DNA from: Clitoria ternatea
Taxonomy: Eukaryota > Streptophyta > Magnoliopsida > Fabales > Fabaceae
Length of the DNA: 64,000 nucleotides
Assembly: GCA_037962975.1 (NCBI GenBank)
Contig: CM075669.1
Location: forward strand, 124,388,501-124,452,500
Reading direction: 5' to 3'
How positions within the stretch are numbered: the first letter of the stretch is position 1; each line of letters starts with the position of its first letter. The notes under the pieces are model-generated. The model searched no databases and had not been told where the DNA came from. It saw only the letters and a program-made list of their open reading frames with translations. A program made the translations under genes and the position numbers. Below are positions 22,972 through 33,591 of the stretch, piece after piece.

Positions 22972-23264
22972 ACAAAGGGGGAGAGATGGAGAAATAGAGA
23001 GCTACACGTGCGATACATGTGCGATATGATATATTTACGATATATGCGAATATGATACATATATATGAATGTGATACAGGTGTGACATTATTTCAACGCT
23101 TGAGATCATTTGATGGTTTTATTGAAAAACAAAGGGGGAGACCTACTTTCTTAAAAGAAATAATTGCTTAAAACAAACAGAGACATTAGTTTTCATGACT
23201 TGTTATTGGCTAATAAACACCCCAAGAGATGGCCATTGATTGTCATCATCAAAAAGGGGGAGAA
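22972..23264 (+). other. Three polypurine tracts before the 3' LTR
   Basis: CAAAGGGGGAGAG at 22972-22984, AAAGGGGGAGA at 23131-23141 and AAAAAGGGGGAGAA at 23251-23264; only the last abuts the LTR. Multiple polypurine tracts are a described Sirevirus trait. The 22740-22971 stretch upstream has no gene. Confidence 0.85.
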
Positions 23265-24715
23265 TGTATTTGCATGTGATAACAGGTTTTGATAATGACA
23301 ATGGAAACAAGCAATGGGAAGTCTTCAAATCAAAAACAATTAGAGATTTCATATAAAAGAGGAAAATGATCTCACAAAGGTTCAAGAGATGAAGAAACAC
23401 ATGAATCAAACAAAAGGAAAGCAACCATGCATCATCAGATTCAAATGGATGACCAACAGGCATGAGAAAATGTCAAAATGAAGAGCCTGAATCGATTCAA
23501 GCACGAGTGAATCGATTCACAGCCCTGGAGGTCATAAAAATGAGAAACAGAATGGGTTGAATCGATTCACCATGACCCTGAATCGATTCACAGCCCTGGA
23601 AGTCACTAAGACTGCAAACAGTATGTCCTGAATCGATTCACAAGGACCCTGAATCGATTCACACGATGCTGACAGACCAAGAACCCAAAACAGAATGCTC
23701 TGAATCGATTCAAACAAAGCTCGAATCGATTCATTCGACTCTGGTACTCCAAAATGCATAAAACAGAACACTCCGAATCGATTCAAGGATCTACGAATCG
23801 ATTCACAAAGTGGGAAACACCACTAAATAGACAAACTTAAGTGGAAAACAAGCACTCAAATCCCACTATACGCAGAGCCATCATCTTGCAACGGCTAGGG
23901 ACTCCTCAATAACTATCTTGGCTCTATAAATGCAAGAAGAACTCAAGCACAACAAGCAACCAACAAGAACAAAGAAGCAACAAATCCTTAGCTCTATTTT
24001 TGTGCTTTGTAAGCCTATTTCTTGCATCTCATACTTCACTTGTATATCCTCTCATCTTGAGAGTTAGAACTTGGGAGAGCTTTTCATTTGTATATTTGCT
24101 CTATTGAGAGAGTGTATTGATTGTAAACAAACACCAAACACACAAGTTATTCACTCTAGGTTGAGTGGTTGTTCACTCTAGGTTGAGTGGGTACAAAGGT
24201 TGTGGACTCAACCTTTGGGATATTGTGAGATTGAGAGATTGGGTGGGTTGCCCTTATACTTGTGAGGATTGGGTTCTTGAGTGTGGGACACTAGGAAGCC
24301 GCAATTGCTCAAAGTTGTATCTCTAGTCTACAATAGTGGAAAATCCTCTAAGTGGGTTGCTTAGAGGCGAGACGTACACCGGATTGGGTGGAACTCGTTA
24401 CATCGGTTTGCAAGCTTCTCTTCCTTACTCTTTTACTTCCATATATTGCATACTTGCTGATTGGTATTGTTTGGTTAAGAAGAACATACTTGAACTTGCT
24501 TAATTTGCTTTACTTTAGATATTGCACACCAAGTGTTTGCTAAATTGCCTCAACAATACTTACCTCTTGTAGTGCATTGCATATCATTGTTACTTGCTTT
24601 CACTTGCACAATCTCATAAACTTGGTTATAGAAATCAATTTCAAAGGCATTCCAAGCAAAAGTTTTATAACTCAATTCACCCCCCCTCTTGAGTATTGAG
24701 GCCACTTGAACAACA
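23265..24715 (+). repeat. 3' LTR of element B
   Basis: 1451 bp, equal in length to the 5' LTR. The dyad array is at 23488-23805 and the TATA box at 23925. One substitution relative to the 5' LTR was noticed (24030). It is followed by the duplicated GTACA at 24716-24720. Confidence 0.95.
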
Positions 24716-24720
24716 GTACA

Positions 24721-25472
24721 TGTTCCTAATTTATCAATTTTAATAGATAATGCCTCTACTTTCACAGTTAATAAAGAGAGAACATCAACAGAGTACTTAC
24801 CTGTAGTTCTTGGTAAACTCCTTTCTGAAGACCACTGGTATGTGTTTTAGGCAACCTCTTCAATGAGATTGTAACCTTCCTCTATGTTCTTACTCATGAA
24901 GGCACCGCCAGCTGCGGCATCCAAGGTTACCTTCTGATTCGGAGTGAGCCCATTATAGAAAATATGCACCATCAACCAATGTTCAATAACATGGTGTAGG
25001 CATTCTTGGAGCATTTTTTCGTACCTCTCCAAGCATCATAAAGAGTTTCATCATCTTTCTGAGCGAAAGTGATGATTTGCTTCCTCAACTGGTCTATTTT
25101 GCTCCTTGGATAATATTTGTTAAGGAAGGCATGAGATAGCTGCTTTCATGTAGTGATTGACCCCTCTGGAAGCGCATACAACCAAGCTCTGGCCTTGTTC
25201 CTTAGAGAAAATAGGAAAAGCCTAAGCCAGATTGTATCGTTTGAGACCCCATTTACCTTAAGCGTGTCACAATACTCAAGGAAAATCTGAAGATGCAAAT
25301 TGGGATCCTCGGATGGCAATCCTCCAAACTGACTTTGTTGAACCATCAAGAGTAAGGATAGATTCAACTCAAAATTATTTGCCTCAATATTGGGTCTAGT
25401 GATGCTAGACCTTTGGCCCATCGCATTAGGCGCTGCAAAATCACGAAGTGCTCTGTTGTCTTGATTTTCCAT
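24721..25472 (-). pseudogene. Athila element A gag, N-terminal part
   Basis: The frame starts at 25472 with MENQDNRALRDFAAPN, the typical start of Athila Gag, 297 bases from the primer site. It contains the retrotransposon Gag core (GLPSEDPNLHLQIFLEYCDTL, LFLFSLRNKARAWLYALP to 25146) and continues with breaks (ECLHHVIEHWLMVHIFYNGL, 24847-25032) until the Sirevirus insertion at 24720. It would form the particle shell; this copy is broken by stops near 25145 and 25035. Confidence 0.8.
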
Positions 25473-25768
25473 TTGTGGTTAGCTTGTTGAACTTAAATGT
25501 TAGTGCCTGTTTTGTTCAATATGTGTCCTAAGAAGTCTGATCTTTCGAAGAGTTCTTTCAATCTCAGGATCAAATATATGCTCCAAGTAGTCACTTTTTC
25601 ACATAAAGAGGCCTGCATAAATTTATAGACAACCAAGAAAAACAAGCGTAATTCTATAGAAAAAATTGAAATGGAACTAAAAATGCAGAGAAAAAAATGC
25701 AAAAAATATGCAGAAAATGCATACTAGTCTAATCAAACACTGCTTAGCCAATATTGGGGAAAACACAG

Positions 25769-25786
25769 TCCCCGATAATGGCGCCA
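25769..25786 (-). other. Primer binding site of element A
   Basis: The minus strand reads TGGCGCCATTATCGGGGA, close to the tRNA-Asp-type site of Athila elements, six bases from the LTR end. Confidence 0.85.
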
Positions 25787-25792
25787 AAAACT

Positions 25793-27176
25793 TGATAGCC
25801 TGCCGCAAGCTCATGGGGCATCGAAGTAATAAAAAGATATCGTTCCCACAGAGATTGTTCCTAAGTACTAGTTATAATAGTGGTTCAATTATCTAGTGAA
25901 TCGATTAAAATATATTACTAAAATGATATTGACCAGTAAATTAGAAAATAGAAAATTCAACGTCTTTTGTAGAAGAAAATCAGAGCAAGTTTGGGAAATT
26001 TAATCAAAGGTAAATCTTGGGGTATTAAGGGTTTATATGCTAGTATCAAAATTAAAGGTTACTCACCTATCTAATTATATGATTTTGTTCCTAAGGCAGA
26101 TTGCCCTAAGTTAATTAATATCTTTCTCTCGAAATCCTATTAACGTGCCTAATTCCCAAAGAACCACGTTTAATTTTTTAATTAAACCCTTTACGTTCTA
26201 TGGAAATCTGATTAACCCTCACACAACTTCGCTTACCATCGTAAATCAAAATCATAGGTTCAATTTAGATATTTTTGAATTACATGCCAATCTCTCGATT
26301 ACCCATATAATTTGTGATCATCTACGCTTATCTCTAAGTCTTACAGAAGCATTAGGCATACATAAATTGAATAGAAATTGAAATCACATAGATTGGAATG
26401 CAAAGAGCAATTAATTGTAACACATAGGCATACTACATCCTTAGCCCTAAGAAAAGAGTTTAGTGTGCCATAAGGATGGGTGTCATCATGTTACACATCA
26501 CAAAATCAATGTCAAGCATAAAAGATATCAAAAGTGTAAAATAGAGATTCAGAAATTACAAATTAGTTCTCACTAGGATTCCTAATTCTTCCTCCCAAAT
26601 CTGTAGAATTGATTTCCCTTGATGGTCTTGACTCTTGCTTCCCAATGCAAGCTTCCCAAAAGGTCCTTCAAAATCTCCCAAAAATTGTCTCTCTAACTGT
26701 CTCTAAAGAACTCTCTTTTTCTCTCCCAAGTTCCTAATAAAAACCCTAAACAAATTAGAGAGTTGGGCCTCGTAGGGGACAACCACAGCCAGTGGTTTGA
26801 GTCCTAAGCCCTTTTAAACAAAATTTTACAATTTTGGGTAACAAACAAAGCCAACCACAGCCAGTGGTGGCTTCTGACTTTCTTTTCCTCTTTTCCAGTG
26901 CTAACCACGGCCACTGGTTTGCCACCACTGGCAGTGGTTTCCTCCAAACTTGCCAAAATACACTCCTAAAGGCCTCAAAGGTCTCTACTTTCATCCAGTT
27001 TGCCATTTTTCCTTAAAAGAGACCTATAATATCATTGATCCTACAAAATAAGAACAACCAAGTAATATGTGTGGAAAAGAATCAAAATTAAGGGAATCGA
27101 GCATGAAACAATATACAAAAACCCTAAAAATTAGACCTATAAACAACCAAAAACAACACACAATGCACACTTATCA
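25793..27176 (-). repeat. Right (5') LTR of element A
   Basis: On the plus strand it starts TGATAGCC and ends CACTTATCA (minus strand TGATAAGTG...GGCTATCA). Its right edge cuts the integrase of copia element D. It carries AACCACNGCCAGTGGTT dyads. It does not match the left LTR except at the tip. Confidence 0.85.
26781..26939. repeat. AACCACNGCCAGTGGTT dyads in right LTR of A
   Basis: 17-bp dyads start at 26781, 26863 and 26903/26923 (20 bp apart). They are upstream, in minus-strand sense, of an AT-rich TATA-like stretch near 26740. They match the spacer dyads at 3832-3939 and 11470-11597. Confidence 0.85.
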
Positions 27177-29989
27177 AAATTCTATTTTGAATATAACAAG
27201 AAGTGCTCACAACCTCTACCCAAAAATATTTTGGAAGGTTGTTTTCATAAAGCATTATTCTGGCCATTTTCTGTAGAGACCTTTTTTTCCTTTCCATAAC
27301 ACCATTCTATTGGGGTGTTCTTAGAGAAGAAAAACTATAAGTTATACCAGACTCATTGCAAAATTTTTTAAAAAGTTTGTTTTTAAATTCTCTACCATGA
27401 TTACTTCTTATTGTACCAATACTAATCCTTTCTAATTTTAGATTTTATTACAAAAAATCGTAAACACTTTTAGAGACTCATCCTTGTGAACTAGGAAGTA
27501 TACCCATGTCATTCTTTTGTAATCATCAACAATGAAAAATCCATACTTCTTCCCTGCCAGACTCTGTACCTGAGATGGACCAAACAAATCTAAATGTAAC
27601 AGTTCCAAAGGCCTGGTAGTAGAAACAACATTTTTATTTTCAAAAGAGGTTTTATGTTGTTTCCCTATTTGGCATGCTTCACAAGGAAGGGAACTGTTGA
27701 AAGAAATCTTTGGCAGTCCCTTAACAAGGCCTTTTATGTGAAGTTTTGAAATATGCTTTAAACTCACATGCCTAAGCCTTTTATGCCAGATCCATCACTC
27801 TTCAGAGTTTAAAAACAAACATGTTACATTCTGATCATTCAGTTTATTCAAGTCAACCTTGTACAAGATGTGATGTCTATTTGCATTGAAGAGCGTGGAT
27901 CTATCATGGTTAATGATAATACACTTTTCTTTATCAAAAGAGACCTTGTACCCATTATCACCAAATTGACTAATGTTTTGTAGGTTGTCTTAGACCTTCA
28001 ACTAAAAATACATTTTCAATGACAGGTGAAGGAATTTTACCTACTCTACCAGACCCTATGATCTTGCCAGTCTGGTTTCCTCCAAAGGTGACTGCTCCAC
28101 CTTTAAACTACTCCAGGTCTAGGGACATAGACCTTTTTCCTGTCATATGATGCGAGCATCCACTGTCCAGATACCAATGTAAAGGCTTTGTCTTTGTCTT
28201 TGTCTTTGTCTTTAAGCACATCTGCAATTGGAATGATCAATGATTTTGGTACCTATATCTTCTTAGATCCTATATTGTTAACAATTCCTTTATTTCTTCT
28301 TTTTCTTTTTCCGCAATCATTTATTACATGACCATGCTTTTTGTAGTAATTATATTTGACATGCTTCTATTTCTTTAAAACAAATGAAAAAGATGAGAAT
28401 TGATTGAAATCATTTTTCTCTACATATCCCATACCTGGTCTGCTATGTTTACCATGAGATTTTCCTAAAAGTTTGTTCAAATTTTTAGTGTCATTGATAA
28501 ATTTGCTTAGGCCTGAGGAAAGAGAGCTTACTTGCTTTTGCAACTTAATAATTTCATCACTCTAAGAGCTACAACAGACCTTAGTGTTTTTCAAAATAGC
28601 ATTTTTATTTGAGTCTGCTTAACTCTTCTAAGTGCATCTTTTTATTCTCTTCCATTTCTTTTTGAACATTTTTATCAAAATTTCCTTCTTGCAATTTTGA
28701 AATCTAATTTTCAAAATCAGTAACCATGTCAACATGTTTTACTTTTAACTTTTTGAAATTTTTTAAAAGTTTTGAAAAGTCATTGAACAACAGATCATAA
28801 TTTTGCTTAAGTTTAGAATAGCTTACATCTTCAAATTCTGAGTCACTTGAGTTTCTTTAGTCTGGTTCCTCATTTGCCATGAGAGAGATTTGAGCAGACT
28901 GTCTTTTCATCTGACTCTTCTAAGTTGGATGATTCTTTATCATCCCATGTAATCAACCCCTTATGTTTCTTGGGGAATTTTCTCTTTTCTCTTTTGTCCT
29001 TTTTGTCTTTGTTTAGGAGAGGACATTTTGCTTTCATGTCCTCGTTTCCTACAATTAAAACATTCTAGAACAGACTTGTTAGTTTTAAACTTAAATTGAC
29101 TTTTACCTTTGTGGTCCTTCTTTTGAAATTTCTTAGGTCTGAACTTCTTTTTCTTTAAAAGCCTATGAAATCTCTTGGTTACAAGGGTCAACTCTTCATC
29201 TGTATCAGTTTTTGACTCATCAGAGTTTGGGTCTAAGCTTGTGGACTCTTTAGGTTTTAATGCCTTTGACTTCTTGCCTGATTCATTAGACTTTAAGGTA
29301 ATGTTTTTGGATAAGGAAGGCTTGATGATTTCCTTCTACTTCCACTTCAATTCATGTACTCTGAGTACTCCAAGCAGCTCATCTAAGGAGAAGGTACTCA
29401 GATCCTTATCTTCCTCTAGTGCTAAACACTTGGCACCAAACCTCTCTGGAACAGTCCCAAGAAGCTTTACATTGATGTCTTTTGTATAGGGTGTAGTTCC
29501 AAGAGCCTTGAGCTTATTCAGCAAAGTCTAGAATCTTCCAAACATCTGATCCACAATTGCATGTTTTTCCATTTTGAAGGTGTCATACTGTTTGGTCAAT
29601 AGTATCTTCTTGGACATTTTAACATTGAAGGTACCTTTATAGTTGCATTGAAGAGCATCCCAGACATCCTTAGCTGTATTATAGCTAAACACCTTATTGT
29701 ACTCTAATTTTCTTAGAGCACAAGTAAGAAAGAATCTGGCTTTAGCATTTATCTCCATTTTCCTTATTTTAATCGCACTTCATTCATCTTCAGACTTAAG
29801 CTTTCCATCCTTATCAACAGGGACTGCATAATTTCCATTAATGATGACTGTCCATAGATTGTACTAAGTGGATTTTATAAACATTTCCATTCTGTCCTTC
29901 CAATATGGGTGGTCTTCACCAAAGAAAGTTGGTGCCCTATTGATAGATGATTCTTCTACTATTAGCTAATTACTCTGAGAAGCTGCCAT
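27177..29989 (-). pseudogene. Copia element D gag-pol (broken, truncated)
   Basis: The frame starts at 29989 (MAASQSN). Gag fragments lie at 29528-29758 (DVWDALQCNYKGTFNVK), 29336-29524 and 28961-29191, the last holding a damaged zinc knuckle (CFNCRKRGHESK) with a frameshift at its last cysteine. A protease start with a (CTTTGT)n run just before it lies near 28180, GAG-pre-integrase (LPCEACQIGKQHKTSF) at 27650, and the integrase core (LLHLDLFGPSQVQSLAGKKY) at 27540. The integrase continues past a stop (GTIRSNHGREFKN, GVMERK) to about 27182, where the element A LTR begins. Many stops; not functional. Confidence 0.85.
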
Positions 29990-30036
29990 GTATCTTGATC
30001 CTTTTCACTCGATAGAGTGATCAACCCAAAAGACAA

Positions 30037-30048
30037 GCTCTGATACCA
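30037..30048 (-). other. Primer binding site of copia D
   Basis: The minus strand reads TGGTATCAGAGC, two bases from the LTR. Confidence 0.9.
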
Positions 30049-30050
30049 AT

Positions 30051-31474
30051 TGATGGTTCAGAGTCAGACTTAGAAGGGGGTTGAATAAGTCTTGGACTCT
30101 TTTTATGGAAAAATAAACCTTTGAAGCACGAGTAATCAGTTCTTATGAGAACAGACTTGAATAGAGTAAGGAAAGGAGAAGAGAGAATACCAAAAATTTA
30201 TACTAGTTCACTTCCAACACAGAAGCTATGTCCAATCTCTTCTAACTTGAAGGACTTCCACTATTGTAAAATCTCCTTTACAATAACAGCACCAGACTAG
30301 TGCCACAAGTATTCTTGACTCTAGCCACTCCTAGCGTAAACCCAAGTATTCTTTCAATAAGCCACTCCTAGCTCAAGAACCTAAGTATTCTTTCAAAATC
30401 CACTTCAATCCATAACTGTTTCCCACTAAAACTAAGGCTGGTAACTCACTAAACTTTTACACAGTAACTAATTTAATGAAAGTGTGTAAAGTTTGTCACA
30501 GAACCTAGTGTATAAAAGATATACAATTAAAAATGAATACACTAAGTTAAGAGGGGGAAAATACCAAGGTCTGCTAGAAGCAGAACAACAAAGAACATAT
30601 TTGTCTTTGAAACTAAGAAAAGAATAGAGAAAGTATGATCATAAAGACTGAGTATTCTAGTAAGGTTTCTCTTCTATGTATTGTGTATTAAAAAAATCTT
30701 CTCCAGGAATATATAGGTGTCAAGATATGATCATTGCTGATCTTGAAAAGAGATATAAACGTTAAAAATCCTTTGAAGGAGTTTGCTTTCTGCACAGGTA
30801 CCAGACTTTTGATGAGCTAAAGCGATGTCCAATAGTCTGGTAGCTAGGAACTTCAACACTTGCATAAATAAGGAGTTAAAGCTAATTGTTGGCTTTATTT
30901 CTTCTAGTAATCCAAATATCAATGAAGTAATTCTTCTAATTGTATCTAACACACAAGCTGACTTGGTTCAGCTTTTCTGACTTACGTAGAGTTGTTACGT
31001 TGAGGTCTTCAAAAAACTATATTGGCTACTCTGCTGATTTGTCTCTTATCCTTTTTGATGATAAACACATTCTTCTTGTTTGGAGCTTGACTTCTAATGC
31101 TTCATCAATTTGTTTTTAGAATGTTGTAATTTATTATTTAAAGTAATGTTCTTATTGGTAATTTTGGATGCCTAAAAGTCTGAGGTCTGATTCTATATTG
31201 AATCATAGGACTGAGAGTTCTTGAACTAGACTTTTTGGTTAAAGTCTAAGTTTTATCTTTTGAAGGATCAGACTTTTGATTTTATGAACTTCCCTTATCA
31301 ATTGTAACTTGTGCACTTAGTACATAAAAACCTAAAACACTTAAATAAATAGATTAGATCACACACAAGCAGACTTCATTTCGTTTAAGTATCTTGATGT
31401 ATGTTATTAACAAATCTTGGGGTCTGGTTCAGTAATAACATTGACTTCTTTTTCAACCAGACTTGTCTTCAACA
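30051..31474 (-). repeat. 5' LTR of copia D
   Basis: On the plus strand it starts TGATGGTTCAG and ends CTTCAACA (minus strand TGTTGAAG...ACCATCA), 1424 bp. It is rich in the word CAGACTT or its complement AAGTCTG (about ten copies), including an inverted pair at 30801-30841, but has no clean palindrome array. Confidence 0.8.
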
Positions 31475-31491
31475 TATATATATAGTTACTC

Positions 31492-31495
<4 letters not shown>

Positions 31496-31530
<35 letters not shown>

Positions 31531-31538
31531 CATACATA
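31496..31538. repeat. (TA)n and (CATA)n microsatellite
   Basis: About 15 TA units are followed by three CATA units, just outside the LTR of copia D. Confidence 0.95.
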
Positions 31539-32222
31539 GATACATTTATATGATTCTTAAAATATAACTTTCTTATAACAACTTCGAGGTTAACCTTATT
31601 TTATCGTAGATTACTAGTATGATATAAAACTAATGAATTTTAATTAGGCTATCTACTAACCTCTATAACCTACCTTGTGATTAGGACCGTACTTTACTTA
31701 ATATCATTGTAACTCCTATTATTCTAATACATCTCACTTTATGGATTTAGACCTATGTCTAGAAATATAAAATTTGTTCTTAAGTAGTTGACTATACCAA
31801 ACGTATATATAGGTACATGTAAGTATATTTGTAAAATCTCCAAAATATGATTTAATTCTAAAAACTTTATAAGTTGGATAAATTTCATTGTAACTAAACT
31901 TATTATTATTTCATTTTACGGTTAGCCTAACATATCCTGTTTAAATACTCGTAAAATCCAACTAAGTGAAATTCTACTTTTAAATAACTAAGTACATAAG
32001 TTATTTCCACTATTGTTATTATTAGGTTACCTTACTACTAGTAACTAGTTATTTACCCATTTTTGACTTGATTTTATCTTAGTTACACATCTAATACTTT
32101 AATTAATTTGTTACCCATGTATATTTCTAAATTCATTATATCTATATATATACCTCTGAAGTTCATCAGAAAACATAGTTTGTTTTTGGATAAAGCAACT
32201 TTGTCAAAATTATTATTATTAT
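31539..32222. other. AT-rich stretch without recognised feature
   Basis: No gene, repeat family or RNA recognised. Confidence 0.5.
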
Positions 32223-33591
32223 GGCTAAAATAACTTTTCTGGCCTCTTAAAGTTTAGGGCTTATAGGAAAAAAACCCCTTAAAATTTTACCATAGACTTT
32301 TGGCCCTTAAGAAATTTTAAGGTTTATGAAATCAAGGAATCATTAGCCTATACTATTAACTGATGAGGTGGCTAACGTCTATGCCACCTCATCTAGCCAC
32401 CTCATCAGTGCCATATAGTTGACATGTAGCAATTTTTTAAAAATTAAAAATTCCACATCATTATTTATTATAAATTTTTTAGGTTCAAATGATGCTTTGC
32501 TTTAAAGGGTAAAATTGGCCTTTCCCTTTTTAGAAATCTTAAGAACCCTAGCCCTCTTTCTTTCCCCCACCTTTTTTTCCTTTTCTTTTTCTCTGTTTGA
32601 CTTCAATGACTCCTCTTCCCTCTAATCTACACTCTGCATTATGGCCATTCCTCCTCTTTGCAATAGTGAACTGTATAGATTGGACAACGATGGAATCATC
32701 ATCAGGATAAACGTAGCAATAAAACCCTTTTGAATTGAAATATCTTGATGGTGTCTACACCAGATCAAATATGGTAACTTGGAATGGCAGAGATTAAGAT
32801 GTTCACTAAATCAAAAGAGAAAATTCACAAATTGAAGTCATCAAGCTTGGATTGTTTTAATTTTTTTAAGAGATCTAACTTGAATCGTGATTTATTGGGT
32901 ATTTCGAGTAAGACCTCACTTGAATCATGATTTTTTGTGTAAAATCGTTAGAATCCCGATGCCAAATAATTTTTTCAAAATGCCCATTTTCAAAATCCTT
33001 TCCTTCTTCGTACCTCCTCTGAACATTCTGCCACTGTCTCTGTTCTTCCTTCCTCATGCCTCTATTCGTGCTTCTTTCTTTGTGCCTCTGTTCTTTATGT
33101 TAGAACAACCCGCTTCCACTGTTCTTTACTTCTTAAAAACTTATGTCTATGTGCACTTTATAATTAAAATGATGGTTTGTGATGCGAAACTGGGAAGGAG
33201 TACCGAGACATGGATTGTGTTAGAATTTGAGAGTCTAGGGAGGCATTTAGATGGAGAAAGTTAGATCTAATTTAGAGAGAGAAAGTAAAGGAAATGATGA
33301 AGAAGAGGGAAAAGGGAAAAGAGAACAATTAATTTTTAATAAAATTATAGTAAATAATGAAGTGGAATTTTTATTTTTTATTTTTTATTTTTTAAAAAAG
33401 TGCCACATGTCAACTATATGGCATTGATGAGGTGTCACAGATGTTAGCCACCTCATTAATAATAGTCTAGGCTAACGATTCTTTAATTTCATAAACCTTA
33501 AAATCTTTTAAGGGCCAAAAGTCTAGGGTAAATTTTTTAGGGGTTTTTTTCTAAACCTAGACTTTAAGAGGGCTGAAAAGGTATTTTAACA
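32223..33591. mobile_element. MULE-like element with long inverted ends
   Basis: The left end (GGCTAAAATAACTTTTCTGG) and right end (on the complement TTGTTAAAATACCTTTTCAG) begin an imperfect inverted repeat of about 250 bp. It includes GACTTTTGGCCC and a segment with GATGAGGTGGC and GCCACCTCATC. Both sides abut TTA repeats, so a 9 to 11-bp duplication is plausible but cannot be fixed. No transposase is visible in the 900-bp interior, so it would be non-autonomous. The open frame at 32887-33264 has no recognised domain. Confidence 0.65.

Larger units (their letters stand above)
16021..24715 (+). mobile_element. Sirevirus (Ty1/copia) element B, young and lacking integrase
   Basis: It has two 1451-bp LTRs (16021-17471 and 23265-24715), an initiator-Met tRNA primer site, gag, a protease stub, RT-RNase H, an env-like ORF3, three polypurine tracts, and a perfect 5-bp duplication GTACA on each side (16016-16020 and 24716-24720). 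By eye I find a single LTR difference (T at 16786, C at 24030). Gag size with two zinc knuckles, ORF3 after pol and repeated AAAGGGGGAGA tracts point to the Sirevirus/SIRE lineage. The region from after the protease to the RT is deleted, so integrase is absent. Total length is 8695 bp. Confidence 0.95.
466..27176 (-). mobile_element. Athila-type Ty3/gypsy composite, element A
   Basis: A minus-strand element runs from a right-hand 5' LTR (25793-27176) through a tRNA-Asp-like primer site, gag, pol, a spacer and env-like ORF3, to a polypurine tract and a left LTR ending at 2102. It is interrupted by a Sirevirus (16021-24715) and a CACTA transposon (3977-11451). The two LTRs share little more than the terminal TGATAAGTG and belong to different subfamilies, so this may be a recombinant of two Athila elements. 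The flanking pentamers aagtt (461-465) and aaatt (27177-27181) differ by one base. All coding parts are broken by stops or frameshifts. Confidence 0.7.
27177..31474 (-). mobile_element. Ty1/copia element D, truncated by element A
   Basis: A 5' LTR (30051-31474), a Met-tRNA primer site and a decayed gag-pol run leftward until the integrase is cut at 27177 by the Athila LTR. RT, RNase H and the 3' LTR are not in this window. Confidence 0.85.

Noticed and set aside
28190..28215. CTTTGT hexamer run as a functional site
   Set aside because: A short coding microsatellite in the decayed pol of copia D; no further support.
32887..33264. 125-codon frame inside the MULE-like element
   Set aside because: No recognisable domain and AT-rich composition; not supported as a gene.
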